Positions 1 through 10,761 of a stretch of DNA of 64,000 bases are shown here, one piece after another; positions within the stretch are counted from its first letter, which is position 1; the number at the start of each line of letters is the position of its first letter. The notes beneath the pieces were generated by a model, which saw only the letters and a list, made by a program, of their open reading frames with translations, had not been told where the DNA came from and did not search any database. Position numbers and translations under genes: made by a program. Origin of the DNA: Yponomeuta sedellus (lineage: Eukaryota; Arthropoda; Insecta; Lepidoptera; Yponomeutidae); contig OW203725.1 of the NCBI GenBank assembly GCA_934045075.1, forward strand, positions 15,250,269 through 15,314,268, in the 5' to 3' direction.

Positions 1-1620
1 AAGTGAAAAAAATCAGAGGAATAGCACTTATGATGAAATTAAAAGGAAAACTAGGTATCACGAGTCACGACTAAGTAGGATTTACAAGTAACGTAATAGG
101 CGACCAACTTAAACAAAGAAATCTATGTAAAAATTCCATCTTCTAAAAACTACTGTGATAAAGTCCTTAAAAGCAGGTTAAAAACCCTTTAATTTTCAAA
201 ACCCTCCACTGCGCGTAGGTACCTCGACATACACTTGGCCAGTTTGATTACCTAAAGTAAACGAAGCAAAGTCTCTAATGCCAGGTACACACCGAAGCGA
301 ACAAAAGAATGAGTGTGGACGTCACGCCGAATGTCGTCGTCGTCGTCAGGCTATACTAGTCCTCTGCTGGACATACCCCTCCCCTAAAGAGCGCCACATT
401 GTGCTATCATAGGGGGTAATGCCCATAATCCCCACGCTGGGCATGCGGGTTGGGGAATGTAAGGGAAGGAAAACGACGAATGAACGAACAGACACACCGG
501 ACGCACGAGATGTGTTCAGCACATCAACCATTTTAGTTCCAAAATCACCCGTAACGTAACTGAGTACCTATAGTACAAGCAAGTAAAGGTCCAGTGCTGT
601 CTACGGTGTAGTAGATTTTTACGTTTTTTGATATAAAAAAAGTGGCAACACTGTCGCGAGCTCGCTGTTGTCGATAGCTCATTAAACATCAAACTGACGT
701 TTGCTACTAAAATAAGTACTCTTGATTGTTTTACTAGGAAACCAAAATTTTATTAATACTGTACATGAAATAAATTCTACTTTTAGTTAAAGATTTGGCT
801 GAAGGTTCCCTGATATTTTAAATACTAAATAAATCTAATAAAAATAAATAAAAATCTTAAAATACAACATCGTGGTGGGATTCCACAGAGAGTATGGTCG
901 ACAATAACAAGAGAGTATCTCTCTCTAAGAGAAGGCTTCTGCCCTTTGCCATTTGTACGTATTAGGCTGCTTGGACTTGCTTGTACTATTTAAATAAGTT
1001 GTATTTACGGTACAATTAAGCGCTACCGAGTTCTTAGCTTATTTGCAAAAGAAGTGATCTTCTTGAAGTGGCAGCACTGCGATCGGTGAATCTCCTTTGC
1101 TTTTGTTCGCGAAGACGAGTAAGCGTAGGGTGCCTTCATCAACTAAACCCATTCGGAGCCTTCGTTTGGATGGTTGTAGGTACCCGGTATAACAATGGCA
1201 CAATGTCTATACAGTACTATAGCTACATGCTCTTACTGCTTTGCTTGTGCAATGTTTGTTTAGATACGCTACCAGTTCTGAAGATATTGGAAATTTGAGA
1301 ACCATAACATTTCTGAGTACTACTGGAGTGCTGTCTTTTCTTGCTATCAATAAACATTCCATTTCATTGATCTCATCTACTTACTAGCTTGGAATAATAT
1401 TTTTTTTGGTATAATTTAGAAATATTTTATCTACCCTACATCTGGTAAAAATAATGAAGAAAGATAAAATTTTGTGGGAAAACATAGAAATTGCATATTA
1501 CTTTCACAAAAACGCTGAATTTATAATTAGTAAATTGAAAAAAAAAAATTATAGACACATATTCATGATACATTATTCATTCGAAAGATATTTGCGTAAA
1601 CCCAAAAACAAGATAAGGAG
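1..1620. other. AT-rich non-coding DNA, no gene seen
   Basis: No convincing exon was found. ORFs here are short and lack splice context. At about 870-985 there is a degraded copy of a moth repeat with a CTCTCTCTnAGAGAAGGC core, also seen near 6.6, 31.0, 39.8, 47.1 and 58.7 kb. If the exon at 1627-1712 is real, this stretch is intron of that minus-strand gene. Confidence 0.5.
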
Positions 1621-1626
1621 ACTCAC

Positions 1627-1712
1627 CAGTGGCGATTGAGCGCATCCGTCTCCATCGATGAATCGGAGGGGAGGTAGCTGTCGTAGTGACAGCTGAGGCT
1701 ACTGTGAGACAT
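1627..1712 (-). CDS. candidate first coding exon, gene continues left of window
   Basis: Read on the minus strand, an ATG at 1712-1710 opens a 28-codon stretch beginning MSHSSLSCHYDSYLP. It ends after two bases of the next codon at a strong donor, CACTG|GTGAGT (donor bases 1626-1621), so the exon ends in phase 2. An in-frame TGA lies 15 bases upstream of the ATG, which supports this start. The exon lies immediately downstream of a GC-rich block (1750-2215) that would hold the promoter and 5' UTR. The peptide is rich in Ser, His and Asp and I do not recognise it. The phase matches the end of the exon at 25985-26214, so the two could be alternative upstream exons joining one common exon left of the window. 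That link is inference; the start, upstream stop and donor are visible. Confidence 0.5.
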
Positions 1713-1749
1713 CCTACATGGCACTCAGCGAGTCTTAATTCACTAAAAG

Positions 1750-2215
1750 GAAATACTAGCGAGCTACTGCGTCTGCGAGGGAGCGCGAGCGCGTGGGCAT
1801 GCCGTTCAGCTCAGCACGCACCACACATATGTATGCGGCGGCGACGGCGGCGCGAGAGTGCATCTCAGCGAAGGTTCGGCGAGCCGGTCGCCCGCCGCTC
1901 CTCACCCCGGGCACGTGACTGCCTCGCCGCGCTCAGACTCGCCGGCCGGCGACAGGCCGGTCATTGGCCGACATGCACAAAATTCGCTTGAGACCAACAG
2001 TAACTTATCTGCCATAGAAATGCGAGTTAACTCATAGCCTGAGGCGGCCTATTGCTTCGCTGATCTCCCGTCGAATGGCAGTGAGCGCCGGAGGCATGGC
2101 GGCTCGGTGACGCACGACGGGAACCAAGGCTTGTTTATACGGTTAGAGCAAAACATTGCTCGTATAACAGCGTCCGCGCCGCCCGCACCCTCCGATTCTT
2201 CCGCACAATGTGGGA
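1750..2215 (-). promoter_or_regulatory. GC/CpG-rich block, likely promoter and 5' UTR
   Basis: This block is far richer in G+C and CpG than its surroundings, with runs of CGG/CCG triplets near 1835-1935 and 2160-2185. It lies just upstream (minus sense) of the short coding exon at 1627-1712. I see no convincing TATA box and did not place a start site. A long plus-strand ORF here (1686-1991) is Arg/Ala-rich with no recognisable domain and is best explained by base composition. Confidence 0.45.
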
Positions 2216-2913
2216 CATCGCATGGCGACTAAAAACACTCAAGGACTTTGGTCTACGTGGTTTTGTATGTCATGTTACGAGCTACGATGCGGCGCAGGTA
2301 ACAAGTTAGAGGAAATTCGTTACATATATTATGTACCTCAATAGTTACCTCTCTACTCTGTGGTGGGAAGTAAAACGACTGCTGCTGCACTTCATCGTCA
2401 ACACCAGAGGCGTACAAAGGAGCTAGGTGATGCCGCATGCCGTGCCAGCTTAGGCCGCCTTGGCCGTTGAACTGCATACCTCTACCATATGTATTTGTAT
2501 AATTTTTCTATTTAGTTAGGGTCCCATTTGTTTTACCCAGGTACATATGGTCACCAAGCTACGTCTCTGTCTATAACACCTTGTTACTTTTTGTTGAAAA
2601 ATCGGTTGAGGGAAACTGAGCAAGAGTAAGAAATGTTTTATGTATAAGTCATAACACCGGCTATAGAAAACTATGTTAAATGGCAATATTAATGTTTGAA
2701 AATATACTATGAAGAAGTAGCATGCAAACATTTAAGCTTATAATAAGTTTGCCAGTGTTTGCCACGTTTCGTTCCTAAGGCTGCTGTTACGACTGCTATG
2801 ACCACATTCAGTGTTGCCAACTCCAGTAAATTCGTCTCGCTACATTTATTATCATAAGTCGCTAGGAAGTCGCTAAAACTGATTGAACTAAAGTTGGCTC
2901 CCGGATTTCCTTC
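2216..2913. other. no gene seen
   Basis: AT-rich DNA with only short, unsupported ORFs. No repeat family was recognised here. Confidence 0.5.
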
Positions 2914-3075
2914 TGGGCCGCGTTTCATAAAGCTGCAATTCGTAGTTTATTGGTACAATTCGACGTACATTGCGTAGCAGAGTCAACTTGTTAATCTGTA
3001 GTGTAATCAACATTGCAGTGTACGTCGACTTGTCATAGTAAACCATGAATTGTAGTTTTATGAAATAGGCCCCGG
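2914..3075. repeat. MITE-like element with about 35-bp inverted ends
   Basis: The left end (GGGCCGCGTTTCATAAAGCTG) and the right end (TTTTATGAAATAGGCCCC) are imperfect inverted copies enclosing about 160 bp. Inner parts also pair: TTCGACGTAC on the left and GTACGTCGA on the right. Half of a second copy sits at 38795-38856. No transposase is encoded, so it would be non-autonomous. Target-site duplications are not clear. Confidence 0.55.
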
Positions 3076-3757
3076 AGACCATTATCAGTAAAAAGATTGT
3101 GTGTGTGGGAGGGGGGGGCACTTGAATAACAACATAAGAATGTACTACCTACTTAAGAAATACGATATTTAATAATTAGAAATAATTCTTCGCTATCACT
3201 AGATAAATTAAACACTTCGTCCTCATTCTCATATGGCTCAGTTGAGATAAAGGTTGAGTAAGCAAAAAATGGTATTAGGCATATTTTGTTATCTTGCACT
3301 TAACGAAATCTTTAGGTTAAAAAGTCGTCAGCTAAGTCGCTAAATTATTTTTGTCGTCAAAATTTTCTTCTTGTCGCTAAGGCCCTCGCAAAAGTCGTTA
3401 TTTCTAGTGACAAATTCGCTAAATTGGCAACACTGACCACATTTATTCAAAGTATACTCTTTTTATTACAATCACTAAAAAAATATTGTGCGAGCGAGAC
3501 AGCATGCCCAACGTAACATCAGCAGGTCTATTTATCTCACAATTTCTGTGGCCTATCTATACAACCCCTGAGCCGTCACACAGAAGGGGCGCGGAAACTA
3601 TGCGGAAAATATTTTCATACAATTTGTACTGAAGGATCAGGGCCTAGATTCTGCTAATGCATTCTGTACAATAGTATATTTTAAACCGAGGGTCAAAATA
3701 ATAAATATATATATTATTTATTTATGAATTATTTATAAAATAAATAATTCCCGATGT
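3076..3757. other. no gene seen
   Basis: AT-rich sequence with a short G run near 3110-3118. No exon or recognisable element. Confidence 0.5.
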
Positions 3758-4025
3758 TAAAACCTATTTAGAGGCTAAAAATTCACCCATGCCGGGATTC
3801 AAACCCGCGACCTCTGGAAATTTCAAACCTCTTTACAATATTCTCTGTATTTGAGGTTTGAAATTTCACTGATGCCGGTGAGTCGCCCATTAGCTCAGTT
3901 GGAAAGAGCGCTGGCACGGATAGCCAGACGTCGCGGGTTCAAATCCCGGCATGGGTGGAATTTTTAGCCTCTAAATAGGTTTTTAAAATTGTCCTTAGCA
4001 CGGGTTAGTGCATTAAAAAGAATAT
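3758..4025. repeat. tRNA-Ile-like element, head-to-head inverted pair
   Basis: On the plus strand, 3882-3957 holds an A-box-like TTAGCTCAGTTGG, a B-box-like GCGGGTTCAAATCC and the acceptor-like end CATGGGTGG. It looks like a decayed tRNA-Ile. The left half (3758-3855) is a minus-strand partial copy of the same tRNA 3' arm, so the copy is an inverted pair with AACCTATTTAGAGGCTAAAAA at the left and its complement at the right. It ends with the family tail GTCCTTAGCACGGGTTAGTG. It is not a functional tRNA gene: the anticodon loop is abnormal and flanking modules are shared with other copies. Confidence 0.7.
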
Positions 4026-4257
4026 AATTCCCGATGTATGTAGACTATTATAGGCCGACTTGGAATTGATTCTTTTACCCTTGTTAAATACTCTACTTTT
4101 CATTTCGAATAGGTATGAGGAAAATACAAACTAATTTTAATATTCAAATCTTAGCTTAAAAGATTACTTATTACCATTTTTTTTTAATTCCGTCACAGAT
4201 ATGTATCAGGCCTATTATACCTATGTAGGTATAACAGATTATTATCCAGCCAATTTG

Positions 4258-4320
4258 CAACGCAGGAAGAGACCCGTGCCCCAGCAATGGAGACATACAG
4301 GGTAGAAATCGATCGAAATC
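4258..4320 (+). repeat. 3' fragment of the 5S-like SINE family
   Basis: GCAGGAAGAGACCCGTGCCC and the following CAGCAATGGAGACATA match the 3' end of the longer copies at 48601-48965 and 53790-54145. Only the tail is present. Confidence 0.5.
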
Positions 4321-5124
4321 GACCCCGCCCGTTTAGTTTACAAACTCACATGGCCGCAGCATTTTTTTAATTAGTTTTATATAAAATCTTCACACAGCCC
4401 TTAGGTAGGAAGTAATTTGAATGAGTTTTTCCCTTTCTATGAAGGGAATCAGCATTTTCCAGCCAATAATCAGATCAAAACAACACTACTTTCCGAGTAT
4501 AAGAAATGAAAAGACATTTGCATGAACATGGCTCAACGAGTACCTAATATTAGGTAGTATTATAAAGCCATATGTGTGACGTCATTTGGCGGTTACGTCC
4601 TTTTAGAATAAGACGAAATTCAAACAGAAAATTATGAATGAAAATCATCGAATTTCCGAAAATAAATAAATATGTCTCGTTTTATTTCGTATCTAGTTTC
4701 CTTTAAGCAGTAAAATACGTATGCTTAAAAATTTTAATGTTCTCAATTTAATAAGATTATATAAGCAACAGTTTTTATTTGCCTACAAGGCAATAGCAGT
4801 ACAATGTCAATTCAATGTTATAATCCGCGCAAATTAAATAGGCATCTCGTGCGAAGCAGATCGAAGTATGCGGTGCAACGAGTTAAGTGTCACGGTTTAA
4901 TATACCATTGGCCGGCAATTGGTAACTACCAAAAGCATCCATGAAACAACCATTGCAGTACTAATATAATTATAATTCTTTTCTTTTTCTTGTAAAATTA
5001 TATTTTTTTTCTTTTTCTTGTTGCGTAAAATATTATCGAATTTAATATTTATGTACATGCACCTACTGACTATATTCCTCATGCAATCCACTCCATCCAA
5101 AGGTTGTTTGGATAAGATAATATA
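4321..5124. other. no gene seen
   Basis: AT-rich non-coding DNA. No splice-supported ORF and no clear repeat. Confidence 0.5.
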
Positions 5125-5310
5125 AGAACATTCTTTATTGTACACACCAGAAAATAATTACAGAGACAACAGTTACAAAAGAAGAGGTACAATTGGAAGA
5201 GATCGCTCTAAGCGATAAGACCGCCAAAGGTATAATATTACTTAGATTTAAGAAATCATGGTTGTAATTCTTTTTTTTTTGGTTGTGTAATAAAGTTTTT
5301 TTCTATCGAT
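5125..5310. repeat. two opposed LINE 3'-tail fragments
   Basis: At 5125-5192 a minus-oriented tail reads ATTCTTTATTGTACACACCAG. At 5193-5310 a plus-oriented tail begins GGAAGAGATCGCTCTAAGCG, where ATCGCT and AGCGAT form a hairpin, and reaches GTAATAAAG. Both belong to the CR1-like LINE tail family whose parent frame is visible at 22815-23445. Confidence 0.55.
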
Positions 5311-6639
5311 CTACTATGACTCTATTGAACAACAATTAATTTTAGGGACACGCTTCCCTGGTGGGCCAAATATTAGCTGATGACCCGATTCTTGATTTGC
5401 GAAAGTATTTTTTACGTAGCTTCTGAGTGAATCCTGTACTTTAGATGGGAGACTTTGTTTCTAAGTAAGTTTATAGAAATACCCAGCTAACGTGTAGGAT
5501 AACATCGTGAGGATACCCGAGTGTCAGAGATGTTCACGTACCTCAGTACTTGCTACGTACAATTATTATTATTAAATTCTTTAGTGTACCTGTAAAGATT
5601 GTACAATTGGCGGGCTTATTACTAAATATAGTTAGAGTATTTTCGGGGCTTAATCGCGTAGTAATTTATTTTTATTTTACCTCGACGTTTCGACGACGTT
5701 ACAGTCATCGTGGTCACGAGAAGACTGATGGCTAGCACCCGTTCGCATCTTCGGCTGATGAGGTTTCAGACTACCCTCAATCAGCCATCACAAAGCACTA
5801 TTTGGGTTGCGACACACTACACTGACAATGTCGGACGATAAGCCATGCGACTTTTTTCCACTCGAACACATCTTGATGACCGGATCCCACCGGAAACCAC
5901 ATTCCTGATTAAATTTTTTGTGTTTCTTAATTTCAACCGCTTTAGGCACAATTCGGCTATAATAATGGCGATCGTTGGAAAGTACCGATGGTTTGTGTAA
6001 TTCAAACTATGTGTACAAGTCGCGAAAACAGTATTTTATTCTAGCCAACCTACAGGTGACGTGGTTAACTATGAGGCTAAATGCGGAAATCTCAGGTCTA
6101 ACTAACAATTAATATTTATTTATTTGGTCCGCCAACAGGATAATTTACTTTAAAATTAACATTAGTAGGAAGAACTTAATATGTGTAAATGTACCTACAT
6201 CCCAATTACGGACGGATAAGCGGCTTGCTTTTAATTAAATTTCGCACCATCTGGCAATTATTTATATTTTAAACAATTGAATTTCAAAATTTTGTTATTA
6301 AACGCTCCTGTAAGCAAGAATAAGTATTAAATGAAGAAATACTCGGCGTTTCGATTATTCTTTAGCGGCTAGATATTTAAATTGTAATCGATACATACGC
6401 TTGGTTCTGATTTAAACCTACTGTGAAAATAATCTCGCAGTAGGTAGTTCCATCATGGAACAAGCCAATGGAACTACTGCGAATGATTGGAGTAATGGAC
6501 TAAGGGATCCATAAGAAAGCTTTTAAGATAATGATAATCATATTAAAAATTATGCCTCCTACGTAAATAATGCTTCCTACTCAGCAGTGGGGTTGTTGTT
6601 ATTTTATTCCAGTTTTTTTTAAGTTGGTATTTTATTGTA
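5311..6639. other. non-coding; includes a decayed repeat at 5640-5900
   Basis: The segment 5670-5730, containing CTCGACGTTTCGACGACG, resembles the terminal part of a dispersed element, perhaps Penelope-like, that recurs in many arthropod genomes. The identification is from memory of the motif and is weak. The remainder is AT-rich without exons. Confidence 0.3.
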
Positions 6640-6790
6640 GCCTATACGTCCTACTGCAGGGCCGAGGCCTTTTCTCAGAGCGAGAGGATGGGCTTAATTA
6701 CCACGTGTGCCCACCGCTGATTGGCAATTTGAACCGCTGAGGCATTTAAACACATCAGACCTTCAGGTTTCCTCACGATGTTTTGTTTTG
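6640..6790. repeat. degraded dispersed moth repeat
   Basis: The string CCTACTGCAGGGCCGAGGCC followed by CTCAGAGCGAGAGG, and the later CAGGTTTCCTCACGATG, match copies at 39700-39930 and 46990-47190. The family looks like the 3' part of an old retroelement. Confidence 0.45.
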
Positions 6791-6913
6791 CTTGTGGTAT
6801 TGCTACTATAACTTCACAAATGTATATTATAGCTTAGAAAACAGTCTTTTGTATATTGGGACGGGATTCGGTCGTTTTTGTGATGATTTATGCCGATTCT
6901 ATCCCTCCGGCAT

Positions 6914-7135
6914 ACAATGTCTTCATCTTATTATGTCCTCATTCAGTATTGTCCTGATCCTAAATAGCCTGCATCCTAAAAATGACTCGTTCCTATATTG
7001 TCCCTATATTACAATGTCTTCATCCTATAATGTCCTTATTCAATATTGTCCTGATCCTTAAAAGCCTGCATCCTAAAAATGACTCCATCCTATATTGTCC
7101 CTATATTACAATGTCTTCATCCTAAACAGTCCTAA
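6914..7135 (+). repeat. 97-bp tandem repeat, about 2.3 copies
   Basis: ACAATGTCTTCATC starts at 6914, 7011 and 7108, exactly 97 bases apart each time, with about 90 percent identity by eye. Each unit contains shorter degenerate sub-repeats built on TCCTnATATTGTCC. Confidence 0.8.
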
Positions 7136-7587
7136 CAGCCCTGCCAGCTGTCAAATAATTACTCCGTAGAAACCAGTGCTCTAGGATCAATAGACAGTTA
7201 CTTAAGACTCGATCGATTGAGATCTTTTATTTTATCAAATTGGTTAAGTAGTTACGAGGGAACGTAGAATCCGACACAATTACAATACAATATACGAGAC
7301 AAACGCACCTCCTTTTGGGCTCCGCTGCAGTCGGGAAATATTTAAGCAGTTGCTGCGTATTCCTATTACGTAACTGTCCATTCAGAAGTGTCAAAATATG
7401 TATATAATAGTACCTAGGTACTGAGTAGATTAAATCGCACGATTCCATACATTGAAGAAGTTACGTAGTGGCACCCCAGGTTGTCTATTCACGTGGGCTC
7501 TCCTCAATGATTGGTAGCACCGACACTATTTACCTCTATCTTGAAATAAAATTCAAATTAACTTAGTATATTGTTGTATCAGTAAGT

Positions 7588-7700
7588 TCGTCTGGAAGAG
7601 ATCACTTTTAGTGATACGGCTGCCGTCTTTTCTCTTAGGGAAATCTTTGTAATTTCCATTTTTATTTACAGTAAAGTGTTGTCTATCTATCTATCTATAT
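7588..7700 (+). repeat. LINE 3' tail ending in short TATC run
   Basis: GGAAGAGATCACTTTTAGTG contains the perfect hairpin ATCAC-TTTTA-GTGAT. It is followed by CGGCTGCCGTC, an AATTTCC tract, AGTAAAGTG and a short (TATC) run. This is a plus-strand member of the CR1-like tail family. Confidence 0.6.
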
Positions 7701-8594
7701 TTTTGGATTACATTGAAAACTGAGCGGAATTACAACTGAATGAAGACATCATTTTTATAAGTTTGTCTACGTCTACTATGGTATAAAAAATAACACTCCG
7801 ATATAAGTTTGAGGCAAGTTCTCCACTGCTGTTGTTGTTCAAACTCCATAGTTTAACAAAAAATATCCAAAGGACGTCAATGGATAAGTAAGTTAATGAC
7901 AGAGTTGTCAGTCACACAATTTAGGTACTTATTAATCTATTGATAGATTCGCAAATCGCTCAAACCGAAACGTTTGAATATAGCAACTTGTTTCACAAAG
8001 ACTTAGCTTTGCCGCAAAAGATATTCAGGCGCTCCTAGTTTGTTATATTCTAAAAGGGCCGTGTAACATGTTAGTAAGGCTCTCTTACCGCTGAGATCCC
8101 CCTTGGGTGCCCATTCCAAGATGCTATTCTGAACAAAACAGCAACATGTAATTTAATAACAGCAATTTCTAGGCTGACTGTGTAAGAAATTGCTGCTGAA
8201 ATAAGTCCGCCTTTGCGCGTAATTTTTATCACCAGCTTGTTATTTAAGTTTTGTTTCATTTGCAATAAAGTGTAACAAACAAACTTGTCAGCCCACTCAA
8301 AAGCGACCTCAGATGTAAGAGCGCATTATTGCGATGTCTATTGTAATTTGTAGTGCTCTCCTAAGAGTGTTGCCAAGAGCTATCGATATAGAGAGAGCGA
8401 TGCATTCCTTAAAGGGACTTATTCTACAGCATTTTTTACGAATTAGTTCCTGTGAATACGAGAATAAAGAGTTTAAAATCCTTTCTGGGATTTAGCATTT
8501 TTTCTCAATGTTGTGACGATAACAATATTATTTATTGCACTTGACACAAAAATTTGCAAAAATACACAGAACAATTTGGTGTCCAACTGAACTA
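7701..8594. other. no gene seen
   Basis: AT-rich DNA with short unsupported ORFs. I see nothing specific. Confidence 0.5.
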
Positions 8595-9460
8595 TAGACC
8601 AAAGTTGCATTAGCACAAACACTCCTTCTTCCTATTCTCGACTACGCTGATACTGGTTATCTTGATATCACCGAGGAGCAACTGAATAAACTTGAGCGTC
8701 TTCAAAACTTCTGCATCCGGTTCATATTTGGTCTGCGCAAATATGATCACGTTTCCGAATTTTGTACAGAGCTCAAGTGGCACCCAATCCGCCTCCGCCG
8801 GAATACGCACATACTCTCTCTTCTCTACTGCATACTGTTTAATCCAGCAACTCCTTCCGACCTCAAAGAGCGCTTTGAGTTCCTTCACTCTTCTCATATC
8901 CTTACTCTTCGCTCCTCCCAAAACATTCTCCTAAAAATCCCTTCCCATCACACCACCTTCTACAGCTGCTCTTTCACCGTGCAAGCAGTCCGTCTCTGGA
9001 ATAGTCGCCGGTGGAAGTACGGAGAGCCAAGTCCCTACCCATTTTTAAAACTATGGTAAAGGAATTCTATCTCGCCAGTGTTATGTAAAACTTTTGCTGT
9101 TATTTGTAGTACTGTCCTGCTATTGTTGGTATTTTATTTATGTCCTCTACATATATTGTTATGCCTATAAATGTATGTATTTATATAAAATATATATTTT
9201 TATATCACTTTCTATTTATGTAGTTCCACACACACACACACACTATATGTTTTTGCTTTGTATAAAATTTATAACTCTTTGTTTTACTTTTTTGTATGGT
9301 ACATTGTTTAGCACTAATTTGCACCTGATTGTAACACTTAGTTAAGGGAAGACACTTGCTCTTGACGCACAGGTTATCCTAGTTCGAGAGCAAGGGCTTC
9401 ATAAATAACTGTGGCAAATTGAATTTCTCAATAAAGATATTTCTATTTCTATATCATTAT
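8595..9460 (+). pseudogene. 5'-truncated CR1/jockey-like LINE, reverse transcriptase C-terminus
   Basis: From about 8603 a plus-strand frame, without an ATG start, reads as the C-terminal tail of a non-LTR reverse transcriptase. Recognisable segments are PILDYADTGYLDITEEQLNK, LERLQNFCIRFIFGLRKYD and TVQAVRLWN. These follow the polymerase domain in CR1/jockey-type elements. The frame reaches about 9050 and then needs a one-base shift to give a terminus near 9088. The 3' UTR runs to about 9440, ending in CTCAATAAAGATATTTC and a short TTTCTA repeat, the typical tail of these LINEs. The endonuclease and polymerase core are missing, as expected of a 5'-truncated insertion. It is not a host gene. 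Confidence 0.75.
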
Positions 9461-9567
9461 TTGTATGTATCTATTTAGGGTTAGTATAATTATTTTCTTA
9501 ATTAAGCATGTTTTATTCAATGTAGGTATCTGAAATATTTTGATTTATTTGTACATCTACTTCCTTC

Positions 9568-10224
<657 letters not shown>

Positions 10225-10503
10225 GACCAAAAAATTTTATTGCTTAAAACCTAGACGGCTCTAGCCTTTAAAAAGATAGTTTTTCTCAGAAATACTCAGA
10301 AATACTCTGTTTGGAAATTGCCGTTTCTACATATTTGCTAAATTATTAGATTCAATCCCTTAGAGACTCGTGATTTAACTGGCCTCCGATACAAACGTAG
10401 TTACTTACGTTTTAATTTATAAACGAATTTCTGGTTTGCATGTTTAGAATGACCTATAAATAAACTCTAAATAGCTTCAATAAACGAATTACGAGTACAA
10501 GAG

Positions 10504-10518
10504 TTTCTCAAGAAGTTT
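10504..10518. repeat. left target-site duplication of the I-type LINE
   Basis: TTTCTCAAGAAGTTT occurs here and again at 16203-16217. A T-run follows it here, which is the poly(A) tail of the minus-oriented LINE. Confidence 0.85.
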
Positions 10519-10761
10519 TTTTTTTGCGTTATGGCTCTGCACGGTTTGTGCATACGCCAGTGTCAAGTATTTGAAGGATTAGGGCAAAGGTAGGGAAACG
10601 CAATTTAATTTACAAAAAATGGAACGGAATTTGGAAAAGGTATTAGGATCAGTTGTTAATATCATTGGAAATAAAATAAGCAAAAATGAATCTACAGCAT
10701 GTACATACTTCGAAAATACTATTTACATAAGGAAATATTACATATTATTATACAAAGGAAA

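Noticed and set aside
1686..1991. 101-aa plus-strand ORF
   Set aside because: Arg/Ala/Ser-rich product of a CpG-rich block; the minus strand has a better supported exon and donor.
3882..3957. Functional tRNA-Ile gene
   Set aside because: Anticodon loop abnormal, arms imperfect, and flanks shared with dispersed repeats; it is a tRNA-derived repeat.
5740..5790. Hammerhead core at GGCTGATGAGG
   Set aside because: No GAAA box or matching stem follows at the right distance.
6914..7135. CRISPR-like array
   Set aside because: Tandem repeats without unique spacers, in a eukaryotic genome.
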